Shown here in pieces: positions 10,495 to 19,686 of a stretch of 64,000 nucleotides of DNA. This DNA is from Porticoccaceae bacterium LTM1 (GTDB taxonomy: Bacteria; Pseudomonadota; Gammaproteobacteria; Pseudomonadales; Porticoccaceae). The stretch is taken from contig CP127080.1 of assembly GCA_030252795.1 (NCBI GenBank), forward strand, positions 1,066,501 through 1,130,500. The letters are read 5' to 3'. Numbering within the stretch: position 1 is the first letter of the stretch; the number at the start of each line of letters is the position of its first letter. The notes below the pieces were generated by a model, which had not been told where the DNA came from, did not search any database, and saw nothing but the letters and a program-made list of their open reading frames with translations. The translations under genes were made by a program, and so were the position numbers.

Positions 10495-10705
10495 CTGCCG
10501 GGAAGTTCAGAGTCCTTATCAGGCTATCTCAAGCTTATTCGCATTACACCGAATAATAGTGCCCTGACAAGTTCAGGCTGAGACTGCGATTACAAGATTG
10601 TCTCCATTTCCGGCTTTTCAGTTACACCATTAATGGCTCATTACTGGTGTGTGTACCGGGTTCCCCCGGTCAACTACAAAACCTATTACTGGCTTGGAGT
10701 AAACA

Positions 10706-12124
10706 ATGCGCGGTTTCAGGTATAAAAAAAGCTCGCTTGCGTTGCTGTGCACAACGTTGCTTGCACTACAGGGATGTCAAACCTATTCACCTGCCCCGAT
10801 AGACCTGTCTGACTATGATCGTCAGTGGGCAGATCTCTCAGTTAATACAGAATCTCTCAGTGATTATGCTAAGGGACTAATGCCATCCGAGGCCATAGAA
10901 GATCAATTTGATCTGAGGGATGGTGTGTCACTTCAGGAAGCGCAGTTGATAGCGTTGCTGTTTAACCCGGAATTGGCTCGAATGCGAATTGCAGCCGAGT
11001 TGCCTTTGGTGGGTAAATCCATACGTTCACTCTGGCCTGATCCTGAGCTGGAGCTTGAGTTTGAGCCCGTATCCGATGCTGTCAATGACGACTGGCTACT
11101 AAACGCCAAGTTGGGTGTGGCTCTGCCACTTTCATTTCGTTTGGGAACCGAGCTGAAAAAAGCCGATAGCCAATACCAGGCTGAGTTAGCCAAATTAATC
11201 AAAGCTGAAAAAGACCAGATAAATGAGATAGAGGGTCTCTGGGTAAAGCTGTATGTCGTTGAACAGAAAAGGCAGGTGATGAAAGAGCATCTGGCCGGTC
11301 TGGAAGAAATTATTGGAAGGGCAGGTCAATCACTCTCACTGGCGACTATAACTGCAGCAGACCTGCAAAGCCTGGCGCTGAATGCGGCATCTGTTAAGTT
11401 GAATCTGCTTGATCTTCACGAGATGGAGACAGAGTTCAAGAGTCAGCTCCTGACTCGAATGGGGCTGAAATTGAATGCTCCAATCAAATTGCAGTTGGCA
11501 CTACCACATCCGGTGGAAGGGCCTGTTGACTCACAATGGTCGGAATTATTGCAAGCCAATAATCCGGATATCCTGATTGCTGCAGCCAACTACGAAGTCG
11601 CTGAACAAAGCCTCAAGCTGGAAATTAAAAAGCAGTACCCGGATTTGATTGTTGGCCCAATTTATCAGGAAGGTGAGAGTGGGTTGGGGCTAAATCTGAC
11701 TTCACTGCTGCCACTCCTTAATGGCAATACAACCGCCATAGAACGTGCCAAAACTATTCGTGACGCCACTCGTGTTGAGCTGGAGGGCAGCTATCAACAG
11801 AGCATTAATGCCTTACACAGTATTCAACAGCGTTTGGATCTGTTGCAGGAACGTGAGGCATTTATAAATGACCGCATAAACCCCATGCTCGATCAGCAGT
11901 TTGAAAATATCTGGCAATCCATCCAGCTGGGGACCACTAATATTTTGCTTTTAACCGATGCACTTAAGCAGCGCCTGGACAATAAGCTGGCTCTGCTTGA
12001 GCTGAACCAGAAACGTGCAATATTACAAAACCAAAAATTGGCAATGTTAACCCCGGTCCAAAAGCCTCTACTTGGACTTGTTGCTCGGCAACAAGGCAAA
12101 AAAAGCGAGGGAGATAAAGAATGA
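10706..12124 (+). CDS. Outer-membrane efflux protein of an RND metal pump (CzcC/TolC family)
   Basis: A 472-residue outer-membrane factor of the OEP family. The signal peptide ends in a lipobox (LLALQGC, lipidated Cys24). The body has the long amphipathic helices of TolC-type channels, for example the repeated pattern around residues 75-100 (SLQEAQLIALLFNPELARM) and again near 280 (NNPDILIAAANYEVAEQSL). It would form the exit duct of the tripartite pump encoded by the next two genes. The start is ATG 10706 with GGAG upstream. Its stop codon overlaps the start of the adaptor gene (ATGA), which implies translational coupling. Sequence alone does not show which metal is exported. Confidence 0.88.
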   Translation: MRGFRYKKSSLALLCTTLLALQGCQTYSPAPIDLSDYDRQWADLSVNTESLSDYAKGLMPSEAIEDQFDLRDGVSLQEAQLIALLFNPELARMRIAAELPLVGKSIRSLWPDPELELEFEPVSDAVNDDWLLNAKLGVALPLSFRLGTELKKADSQYQAELAKLIKAEKDQINEIEGLWVKLYVVEQKRQVMKEHLAGLEEIIGRAGQSLSLATITAADLQSLALNAASVKLNLLDLHEMETEFKSQLLTRMGLKLNAPIKLQLALPHPVEGPVDSQWSELLQANNPDILIAAANYEVAEQSLKLEIKKQYPDLIVGPIYQEGESGLGLNLTSLLPLLNGNTTAIERAKTIRDATRVELEGSYQQSINALHSIQQRLDLLQEREAFINDRINPMLDQQFENIWQSIQLGTTNILLLTDALKQRLDNKLALLELNQKRAILQNQKLAMLTPVQKPLLGLVARQQGKKSEGDKE

Positions 12125-13383
12125 AACATGATCAGATCACTCGAGTAAGCCCCGGTAAAAAACTTCGTATCGCTGGGGTATTGGCATTGTTGGCATTGGC
12201 CGGATGTGAGCAGTCGACTGAAAAGTCTGCAGAAGCGGAGCATGACCAGGACCATTCCGAGAGTTCATCGAATATCAGCAATCGCATCGATATTCCTGCT
12301 TCTGTACGAAAGAATCTCGGGATTACTTTCGTCGAGGTAGAAAAGCGTGATGTGAAACGAACACTACGAATTCCGGGGGAATTTGAATACCTGCCGTTGG
12401 CGCAACGTCATTACCACGTAAACCTGGAAGGTCAGGTGGAATTGATGGTGAAGGTACTTCAACAGGTTGAAAAAGGCGATCTGCTTTACACCATTCATTC
12501 CCCGCGATGGTTTGAGGTTAAGCAGGAATTGCTGATGATCAGCAATGATATTCACAGTGCCGAAACGACGTTGAAACTGGCTGGATCTTCAGCCAGTAAA
12601 GGTATGGCTTTGGCTGCTCGTCAGCGACAGCACCTGTTATTGGAAAGTGCCAGCTTGTATACAGGTTTGTCAATTTCGAAACTGAAAGAAGAGGTGATGT
12701 TTGAGGGGCAGAAAGTACCGTTCTGGCAGACCGTTCACCACATTGATGTTCGTGCCCTGAGCCCAGGTGTAATCCAGCTGTTTGAAGTAACCAATGGTGA
12801 GTGGGCCAGTGTCGGGGATCGAGTGTTGAGTGTCGTGGATCCCAGCAAAATGCGTTTTAAGGCCCATGCCTTGCAGCGCGATGTTCCATTGCTGAAAGCT
12901 GGTATGCCTGTGCAAATAGTTGCACCCAACGCGGATGGTGTGGGGATGCAGGAAACCATAGCTGGTGAACTTACTCCGGGAGTATTTCCTGAAGCGGATA
13001 GTCGCTCTTTTACCGTCTTTGCCACTGTAGAAAGTCAACCGAACTGGGCGCGAGCAGGTATCGGCTCTTATCTGGAAGTGGTGACCGAGGGTAGCCGCCG
13101 CAAGCAACTGGCAATTCCGAAGTCAGCGATCGTGCGCGATGGATTGGTGGACGTGTTTTTCCGCCGAGACCCCAACGATCCCGATAAAGCCATCCGTGTT
13201 GAAGCGGATCTTGGAATTGATGATGGCCGCTGGGTAGAGGTTAAGAGTGGCCTTCGGGCTGGCGACCAGATCGTTCTCAATGGCGCTTACGAGCTGAATA
13301 TTGCCAGCTCCCTGTCCGGAGTGGATTTGTCCGGTGGGCATTTCCATGCCGATGGTACGTTTCACGTAGGTGATCACCACTAA
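12121..13383 (+). CDS. Periplasmic adaptor of an RND metal efflux pump (CzcB/CusB-like)
   Basis: A 420-residue membrane-fusion protein that would join the inner-membrane pump to the outer-membrane channel. It has a lipoprotein signal (LLALAGC, Cys29) followed by an acidic, His-containing linker (AEHDQDHSES). It then has a barrel-sandwich region around HVNLEGQVELMVKVLQQVEKG, a helical hairpin and a C-terminal beta-barrel (LAIPKSAIVRDGLVDVFF). The last 16 residues contain five histidines (GGHFHADGTFHVGDHH), a probable metal-binding tail. The gene overlaps the upstream channel gene by four bases and sits 20 bp before the pump gene. Confidence 0.9.
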   Translation: MKHDQITRVSPGKKLRIAGVLALLALAGCEQSTEKSAEAEHDQDHSESSSNISNRIDIPASVRKNLGITFVEVEKRDVKRTLRIPGEFEYLPLAQRHYHVNLEGQVELMVKVLQQVEKGDLLYTIHSPRWFEVKQELLMISNDIHSAETTLKLAGSSASKGMALAARQRQHLLLESASLYTGLSISKLKEEVMFEGQKVPFWQTVHHIDVRALSPGVIQLFEVTNGEWASVGDRVLSVVDPSKMRFKAHALQRDVPLLKAGMPVQIVAPNADGVGMQETIAGELTPGVFPEADSRSFTVFATVESQPNWARAGIGSYLEVVTEGSRRKQLAIPKSAIVRDGLVDVFFRRDPNDPDKAIRVEADLGIDDGRWVEVKSGLRAGDQIVLNGAYELNIASSLSGVDLSGGHFHADGTFHVGDHH

Positions 13384-13403
13384 CGGACAGGTTGAATATA
13401 GCT

Positions 13404-16400
13404 ATGAAACGATTAATTGATTTTTCAATTCGCCATGCTGCGCTGGTGCTGATTGCAGCTGGGCTGTTGGTGGCCTGGGTTGGAATCCAGTTGCCGAAAA
13501 TGCCGGTGGATGTTTTTCCGGAACTCAATGCGCCAACTGTCACCATTTTGACTGAGTCGGGTGGACTTTCTGCGGATGAGGTAGAGCAGTGGGTGACCTT
13601 TCCCATCGAGTCCACTATGAACGGGATTCCCGGTATTCGTCGCGTACGTTCTTCCAGTGCCGGAAGTTTATCGATTGTCTGGGTGGAATTTGATTGGGGT
13701 GAAGATATCTACCGCGCACGCCAGTTGGTGGCAGAGCGTCTGTCATTGGCGAGATCGCAGATACCAAATGACATCACACCAATCATCGGTCCACCATCAT
13801 CCATTACCGGTGAAGTAATGCTGATTGCGCTAAGTGACCCGAGTAACCAGATCGGTTTGCTGGAACTTCGCGCTCTCGCTGAGTTTGATATTCGCAATCG
13901 ATTAAATGCCATTCCCGGAATTGCGCAAGTGGTGGCAATCGGTGGTTATCTCCCCGAATACAGTGTCGAAGTAGATCAGAATAAGCTTGCACTTTATCGC
14001 CTGACCACAGAGGAGGTGATAAAAGCGGCTGGAGAATCACACACCACAGATACGGCCGGCTATTTGCAAAACTATAAGGGCAAGGAGCTACCGATTCGCC
14101 AGTCCGGTCGTGTGACTTCAGTAGAGGATATCCGCAAGACAGTGGTGTCATACAAGGATGGTGTGCCAATTACTATTGCTGATGTAGCAGAGGTAAAACT
14201 GGCAGGAGCCCCGCGCCGGGGTGCTGCCTCCAATGCCAAATTAACAGCAGACGGTGGCTCAAGTTACCCTGGCGTTGTGATGTCGATACAAAAATCGCCG
14301 GGTACCAATACCCTGGTTTTGACGGACGAAATCGATAAAGTACTGGACAGTATTGAAGCCTCACTTCCGACAGGCGTTGAGCTCAACAGAGCGGCCATGC
14401 GTCAGTCCGACTTTATAGATCGCTCCGTCGACAACGTAGTTACCAAGCTGTGGGAAGCATCTCTGTTTGTCGTAATTGTATTGGCGATGTTTCTGGTCAA
14501 TGTACGCGCCACACTGATCACTCTTACTGCTATTCCTTTGTCGCTGGCAGTAACCTTCCTGGTGATGATGCTGGCGGATATGAGTATCAACGTTATGACG
14601 TTGGGTGGAATTGCTATCGCCATTGGTGAGTTGGTGGATGATGCCATTATTGACGTGGAAAACGTTATCAAGCGGCTTAAGCAGAATCAGCTGTTGCCAG
14701 AAAGTGAACGTCGGCCTTTCCGTCAGGTGGTGTTTGAAGCCAGTAATGAAATTCGTGGCTCGGTGGTTTTTGCGACAATTATCATTGTCCTGGTAATGAG
14801 TCCATTGCTGTTTTTGTCGGGGCTGGAAGGGCGGTTTTTTCAGCCGATGGGAATTGCCTATATCGTTGCCATATTGACGTCGATGATTGTGGCGATGTCG
14901 GTAACGCCCGCACTTTGTCGACAACTCTTTTCCAGTGAATTTGACTTGCACGCAAAACCCGTTTGGAGGGGAAGACTGTTTTCAACTCGCCAAATGAACA
15001 GGCCAGCCAGAGAGCAGGACAGCCCTCTGGTACGTTGGCTGAAAATTCGTTATCAAAGAATGTTGGAGTGGGGGTTGGCTCGACGGAAGTCAGTGTTAGG
15101 CGGGTCTTTGGCCGCCATGCTGGCGAGTCTGTTGTTGGCAGGAACTTATGGCAGCAGCTTTTTGCCAACGTTTAATGAAAGTACCTTCACAGTATTCTTA
15201 ATGCAGCCACTGGGTACCTCCGTAGACACCTCGGAACGACTCGGTCTGGAGATTGACAAGCAGTTAATTGATATCGAGGGCGTACGCTCAGTGGTACGAC
15301 GCACCGGTCGTGCCGAGAGGGATGAGCACGCCGAGCCACCCAGTAATTCCGAAATTGAAGTGGCGCTGTATCCAGATGCGGATATGAATGCAGTAAAAGA
15401 GAGCATTGATCAAATTTTGCAAAAAATACCAGGTATCACTACCAATATTGGTCAGCCCATTGAGCACCGCCTGTCACATATTTTGAGTGGCACACCTTCA
15501 GCCATTGCCATTGATATTTTCGGCGATGACATGGATAAGCTTCGAGCGCTTGCGAAACAGGTTGAGGGAGTATTGAAGGGACTGCCGGGGGCGCGGGATA
15601 TCTCTGCCAACCGCGAAGTCACCATCACCACACTGCCGATCAAGCTTCGTCGCAATGACTTGACCCGCTGGGGTTTGACTGCTGCTGATGCGGCTGCGCA
15701 ATTGAGTGCTGGTTTTGATGGAGCGGTTGCCAAAACCGTGCAGGACGGCATTCGCATGTACGACATCGTGGTTCGTTTGCGTTCAGAAGATCGTATGGAT
15801 ATCGATGACCTGAAAAACTTCCGACTTCAAAACAGTGAAGGGCAATCTATTTATCTGCCGGAAGTGGCTGATATCGGCCTGGAGCAAGCTTCGAATTTAA
15901 TTGTGCGCCAAAACGGTCAACGTAAAGCCACAGTATCTTTAAACGTTGCAGAAGGGTACAACCTTGGAGGTCTGGTCGAAGAGGTTCGAGAGGTAGTTGA
16001 CCCGCTGGTGCAGGCCAAAGGGTATTACGTGAATTACGGTGGCCAGTTCGAAGCCCAACAGCAAGCCAGTCAGGTTATTACCACTATGGGTCTTCTGGTT
16101 GTGGTAGTCATTTTGGTATTGCTTACGATGGCGCTAAATTCTGTCAAGAGTGCACTACTGGTAATGCTGAATTTGCCACTGGCCCTGATTGGCGGAGTGA
16201 TCGCGGTTTACCTCAGTGAGGGCAACCTTACCCACAATATCGGTGTGCTTTTGGGCAGTGGTGAACACTACATCACTCCAGTGCTCTCAATCGCCAGCCT
16301 GGTGGGCTTTATCACGTTATTTGGTATCGCTGTTCGAAGCGGCATTCTGCTGGTGAAACAGATTCAAATCCTGATCGAAGAACAGGGAATGGCGTTGAAA

Positions 16401-16631
16401 GAGGCAATTATCGCCGGTTCACTTGAGCGGCTTTCGCCTATTTTGATGACGGCACTGACCGCCACTCTCGCCTTGATACCGATGGCGATGGGCGCAGGAA
16501 AGCCCGGTAGTGAATTGCTGGCACCACTGGCGATCGTAGTACTCGGCGGTTTGGTGACGGCGACCGCGTTAAACCTGATTATTGTTCCAGTAGCGTACTA
16601 CTGGATATTCAATAAAACCCCTAATAATTAA
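13404..16631 (+). CDS. Inner-membrane RND metal efflux pump (CzcA family, HME type)
   Basis: A pump of about 1075 residues with RND topology: one N-terminal membrane helix (about 12-30), a large periplasmic domain, helices 2-6, a second periplasmic domain and helices 8-12. The N-terminal MPVDVFPELNAPTVTI is typical of heavy-metal exporters. The transmembrane-4 segment reads GGIAIAIGELVDDAIIDVEN. It keeps the acidic residues of the proton relay but differs from the DFG..VDGAVV.VEN pattern of CzcA and from the AVGAMVDAAI pattern of CusA as I remember them, so substrate assignment is open. I chose ATG 13404. An in-frame TTG at 13392 is too close to the GGACAGG ribosome binding site. It forms an operon with the upstream channel and adaptor genes and probably with the small gene downstream. 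Confidence 0.92.
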   Translation: MKRLIDFSIRHAALVLIAAGLLVAWVGIQLPKMPVDVFPELNAPTVTILTESGGLSADEVEQWVTFPIESTMNGIPGIRRVRSSSAGSLSIVWVEFDWGEDIYRARQLVAERLSLARSQIPNDITPIIGPPSSITGEVMLIALSDPSNQIGLLELRALAEFDIRNRLNAIPGIAQVVAIGGYLPEYSVEVDQNKLALYRLTTEEVIKAAGESHTTDTAGYLQNYKGKELPIRQSGRVTSVEDIRKTVVSYKDGVPITIADVAEVKLAGAPRRGAASNAKLTADGGSSYPGVVMSIQKSPGTNTLVLTDEIDKVLDSIEASLPTGVELNRAAMRQSDFIDRSVDNVVTKLWEASLFVVIVLAMFLVNVRATLITLTAIPLSLAVTFLVMMLADMSINVMTLGGIAIAIGELVDDAIIDVENVIKRLKQNQLLPESERRPFRQVVFEASNEIRGSVVFATIIIVLVMSPLLFLSGLEGRFFQPMGIAYIVAILTSMIVAMSVTPALCRQLFSSEFDLHAKPVWRGRLFSTRQMNRPAREQDSPLVRWLKIRYQRMLEWGLARRKSVLGGSLAAMLASLLLAGTYGSSFLPTFNESTFTVFLMQPLGTSVDTSERLGLEIDKQLIDIEGVRSVVRRTGRAERDEHAEPPSNSEIEVALYPDADMNAVKESIDQILQKIPGITTNIGQPIEHRLSHILSGTPSAIAIDIFGDDMDKLRALAKQVEGVLKGLPGARDISANREVTITTLPIKLRRNDLTRWGLTAADAAAQLSAGFDGAVAKTVQDGIRMYDIVVRLRSEDRMDIDDLKNFRLQNSEGQSIYLPEVADIGLEQASNLIVRQNGQRKATVSLNVAEGYNLGGLVEEVREVVDPLVQAKGYYVNYGGQFEAQQQASQVITTMGLLVVVVILVLLTMALNSVKSALLVMLNLPLALIGGVIAVYLSEGNLTHNIGVLLGSGEHYITPVLSIASLVGFITLFGIAVRSGILLVKQIQILIEEQGMALKEAIIAGSLERLSPILMTALTATLALIPMAMGAGKPGSELLAPLAIVVLGGLVTATALNLIIVPVAYYWIFNKTPNN

Positions 16632-16653
16632 TCAACTGATTGGAGATAACTTT

Positions 16654-17079
16654 ATGAAATCTATTTTAAAAGCTGCTGTAATGTTTTTTGCTGTAGTGAG
16701 TGCCGGTCTCGTCTTTGCAGAAGGCGGTCACGGTGGTCATGGCCAGAAGATTGAACTTGGAGAGCATAAAAGTACCAGCTGGAATGTCGTGGGTTACCAG
16801 TTCGGAAATATGACTGCTGACTCAAAAGAGCTGGTTTTTACCCTGGTAGTTAAAGGCGGTAGTGGCGATACCTCGAAAATTGATTCACTGCGAATCTGGT
16901 TTGGCGATATTGATTCCGATTCCGTGGTCACAAAGCTGACTGGAAGAAAAGGTGAAAATGGCGAAGTGATTTTTCACAGTCACCTGGCTGTAGAGCAGGG
17001 TGATGACTATAAGCAATTTTCGATTGAAGTTGATGCCGGTGAAAGTGAGGGGGATATCCTGACTATCAGTACCAAATAA
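16654..17079 (+). CDS. Small periplasmic protein of the RND efflux operon, unknown function
   Basis: I do not recognise a named family. The 141-residue product has a clear Sec signal peptide (residues 1-22, ending VFA). The mature protein then starts EGGHGGHGQK, with His26 and His29. The rest is predicted beta-rich and acidic (GDIDSDSV, DAGESEGD), with no cysteine. A good GGAG ribosome binding site precedes the ATG, and the gene follows the pump gene by 22 bp. It is therefore most likely the last gene of the efflux operon. A periplasmic metal-binding accessory role, analogous in position to CusF, is inference; it lacks the CusF Met/Trp motif. Confidence 0.7.
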   Translation: MKSILKAAVMFFAVVSAGLVFAEGGHGGHGQKIELGEHKSTSWNVVGYQFGNMTADSKELVFTLVVKGGSGDTSKIDSLRIWFGDIDSDSVVTKLTGRKGENGEVIFHSHLAVEQGDDYKQFSIEVDAGESEGDILTISTK

Positions 17080-17125
17080 ATTTTGCGAATCTGGAAGTCA
17101 AGATAAATCTTGAAGGACGTGGATT

Positions 17126-17192
17126 GTGTATGGTTTGCTGTGACCGGAGCCAGCATGGATGGGTCTGCGGCGTGTCACAGCAAACCATGCAC
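17126..17192. repeat. Long inverted repeat between convergent genes
   Basis: Bases 17126-17144 pair with 17174-17192. The central 15 bp are perfect (ATGGTTTGCTGTGAC with GTCACAGCAAACCAT) and the outer part has one wobble pair. The loop is 29 bases. It lies between the efflux operon and the oppositely oriented Na/Pi transporter gene. There is no T run on either side, so it is not a standard terminator, though it could stop or stabilise both transcripts. Confidence 0.75.
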
Positions 17193-17258
17193 TATCCATG
17201 TCTGGCACCAAAACTGGACGTTCAGTACTCATACTTACACAGAATAGTTTCCTGCTAT

Positions 17259-19127
17259 CTACTCCTTCTCAAGCTCCTCAATGTCCTGAATGGTAAGTCG
17301 GGAGCTCTGTTTGTCGCCCTGCCTTGCAGCCAGTCTTGCTTTCCTCAGGCGTGGATCAACGATTGAAGTCTGTTGCTGCAGACTTTCAAGATCTCCATAC
17401 AGCGCATAGGCGGCCTCAATCAACGCGCGAATCAAAGCTGCTGCAAAATCGCAGTCATTCATTAGCGACGTTGCCATTTCCGGGTTTATTAACTGCTTGC
17501 GTATCAGGGTGTCGAGAGTGCCGTTAACCACAGCATTATGTTCTTCTGCACGTTGCTGAAGTTGTTGTAGACGTTGTTTGATGGCCTCAAAACCTTTTTC
17601 ACGACGTAGCCCGAACATCGCACGTAACACCTTGCCGAGAATCTGTCGTAACCGGTTATATTCTTCTTGTATGTGGGGGTTGCTGGAGTTGGCATAGTGC
17701 GTCATGTTGTATTGCAGCTCATTCATGATTTTTATCGCATGAACAAAACGTTTGCTGGCAAAGCGAAGCTGCTCAAGCTCCTGAATCTGTTTTGGTGACA
17801 TGCCGGATTGAGCGCGGGTTGAATAAAGCAGAATCGCGCTGAATAGCGGTTTGATTTTATGGCGATAACGATTGCGAATATGCATCGAAAAATCAGTGGT
17901 TGAGTGCGCCACTATTTTTTTCATTGGCTCCGATGACAGAATGTCGTGTCGATGCAAATTAAGTCCGTGAGCAATAGTTTTGAACGTGCTTTGTGCCAGA
18001 TGTTCTACTTCCTGACGAATTACCAGTAATGCAGTATCGGGTAAATTCAGGGCAGATTCATTCAAATAGAGGGGTTTAACAGTTTTCGCTTCAATTGGCT
18101 TTTCGGTAATAATTAGCTTCAGTCCATTTTCCAGCGGTTTGATAAGCGGCAACATCACCATGATGCCAATCAGGTTGAACAGGCTGTGAAAGGAAGCTAG
18201 CTTTAACGGGTAATTGTCATTGGCGATACCGACGTGGCTGCTAAACCAATCGACAAATTGAGCCAATTGGGAAATGGAGAGCAGCGCAATCACCGCCGTC
18301 ACCAGATTAAAAATCAGGTGAGCCCCTGCCAATTGCCGACCTGCAGAATTGGAACTTATTGATCCCAATATCGCGGTAATCGTGGTGCCAATATTGGAGC
18401 CGATAGCCAGTGCCAATGAGTTTTCGTAGCTGATTTGCCCAGAGGCCAGGGCGGTGATGGTCAGTAGTAAGGTGGCGTGACTCGATTGCATGATTACCGT
18501 TGCCAGAACACCAAGTCCCGTATAAATCATTAGCCCACGGGTGCCTGCCACGCTGTATTGCGACAAGTCGATGCCAGAACCCAACTCCTCAAATCCGGAT
18601 TTCATAAGGGCGATACCGAGAAATAAAAAGCCGATTCCACCCAGTGCCGAGCCAATCCCTTTTAAGCGCTTGGCGTGCCTTTGGAATTGCAGGATTACGC
18701 CGAATACCAGAAGCGGCATAGCGTAAGCGGCGATATCCACTTTCAAGCCAAAACCGGCAACCAACCAGGCTCCAGTGGTGGTGCCGAGATTGGCGCCAAA
18801 GACTACCCCCATACCTTGAATCAGGGTGATTAAGCCCGAGCTGATGGATGAGATAGTGATCAGTGATACCAGTGAACTGGACTGCATCAGGGTAGTGATG
18901 GCGGCGCCTGTAAACAGGCTTCGACTGGTTGTGCGGGTGGCATGATTTACCAAACGCTCCATCAAGCCACCGGTTAGAGCCTTAAAGCCATCCTGAAGCC
19001 AAAGCATTCCCAGCAAAAAGATGGCTACCCCGGCAGCTACCTCTTGAGTATGTGGTAAAAGCCAAAAACCCACGCCGAGGATAATGAAAATTACAGTTAG
19101 AAATAAGGATCTGGCCATTGTTATCAT
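17259..19127 (-). CDS. Na/Pi cotransporter family protein (NptA/YjbB type)
   Basis: A 622-residue membrane protein. The N-terminal 330 residues or so hold eight or more hydrophobic segments with two inverted repeats carrying the signature QSSS (LMQSSSLVSLITISS) and QSS (IMQSSHATLLLTI). The GANLGTTTGAW and GSNIGTTITAI stretches are typical of the family. The C-terminal 270 residues or so are a soluble helical PhoU-like domain (residues about 370-600). Family members move phosphate across the inner membrane with sodium and may act as exporters. There is no pho operon context. The start ATAACA ATG at 19118 is an alternative to the ATG at 19127, which has GGAA upstream. Confidence 0.9.
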   Translation of the reverse strand: MITMARSLFLTVIFIILGVGFWLLPHTQEVAAGVAIFLLGMLWLQDGFKALTGGLMERLVNHATRTTSRSLFTGAAITTLMQSSSLVSLITISSISSGLITLIQGMGVVFGANLGTTTGAWLVAGFGLKVDIAAYAMPLLVFGVILQFQRHAKRLKGIGSALGGIGFLFLGIALMKSGFEELGSGIDLSQYSVAGTRGLMIYTGLGVLATVIMQSSHATLLLTITALASGQISYENSLALAIGSNIGTTITAILGSISSNSAGRQLAGAHLIFNLVTAVIALLSISQLAQFVDWFSSHVGIANDNYPLKLASFHSLFNLIGIMVMLPLIKPLENGLKLIITEKPIEAKTVKPLYLNESALNLPDTALLVIRQEVEHLAQSTFKTIAHGLNLHRHDILSSEPMKKIVAHSTTDFSMHIRNRYRHKIKPLFSAILLYSTRAQSGMSPKQIQELEQLRFASKRFVHAIKIMNELQYNMTHYANSSNPHIQEEYNRLRQILGKVLRAMFGLRREKGFEAIKQRLQQLQQRAEEHNAVVNGTLDTLIRKQLINPEMATSLMNDCDFAAALIRALIEAAYALYGDLESLQQQTSIVDPRLRKARLAARQGDKQSSRLTIQDIEELEKE

Positions 19128-19209
19128 TAAATTCCGAATATATTTTAAGTATTGACGGATTCTTGTTAAGTTGCCAAAAGTGGCTAAATAATGAACAGGG
19201 AGCGACCAA

Positions 19210-19524
19210 ATGTATAAACTGGCCTTTTATGTCCCCGAAACCCACCTGGAAGCCGTAAAGCAGGCTGTATTCGCCTCCGGAGCTGGGCGAATCGGCAATT
19301 ACGACTGTTGCTGCTGGCAGGTGTTGGGACAGGGGCAGTTTCGGCCTTTGGATGGAAGCAATCCGTTTATCGGGCAGGCTGGGTCGGTTGAAGTGGTAGA
19401 GGAGTATAGGGTTGAGTTGGTCGTCGAGGATAATGTAATCGGCAAGGCGGTTGCGGCGCTCAGGGAGTCGCACCCCTATGAGGAACCGGCTTTTGATGTC
19501 TGGCAGCTGGCGGATAACTTTTGA
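19210..19524 (+). CDS. Orphan NIF3-type C-terminal domain protein (YqfO-like)
   Basis: A 104-residue protein that matches only the inserted CutA-like domain of YqfO/NIF3 proteins. It starts MYKLAFYVPETHLEAVKQAV and ends with the characteristic RESHPYEEPAFDVW. The family contains stand-alone versions annotated as NGG1p-interacting factor; their function is unknown. The motif AGRIGNYDCCCW holds three consecutive cysteines. A good ribosome binding site (CAGGGAG) precedes the ATG. It diverges from the Na/Pi transporter gene with 82 bp between them. Confidence 0.85.
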   Translation: MYKLAFYVPETHLEAVKQAVFASGAGRIGNYDCCCWQVLGQGQFRPLDGSNPFIGQAGSVEVVEEYRVELVVEDNVIGKAVAALRESHPYEEPAFDVWQLADNF

Positions 19525-19568
19525 ATAGAGTCTGGACACTATCTAGCTGAAAGTGCCGGGAGAACCGC

Positions 19569-19650
19569 AATGTGGTTCACTTAAGTAATACCGTCATTCC
19601 CGCGTAGGCGGGGATGACAAGTACTTCCGATAATTTAAGTGAACCACATT
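19569..19650. repeat. Nested palindromic intergenic repeat (82 bp)
   Basis: The outer arms AATGTGGTTCACTTAA (19569-19584) and TTAAGTGAACCACATT (19635-19650) are a perfect 16-bp inverted repeat. Inside it lies a second palindrome, GTCATTCCCGC GTAG GCGGGGATGAC (19593-19618), with one T-G wobble. The inner GTCATTCCCGC core is like palindromic repeats seen in many proteobacterial genomes. It has no coding potential. Confidence 0.85.
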
Positions 19651-19686
19651 ACAACAGAACCGGCGTTTTCAGCTATCAATCAGCGG

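Noticed and set aside
17139-17180. TGTGA...TCACA as a CRP site
   Set aside because: The half-sites are about 30 bases apart, not six; they belong to the hairpin arms.
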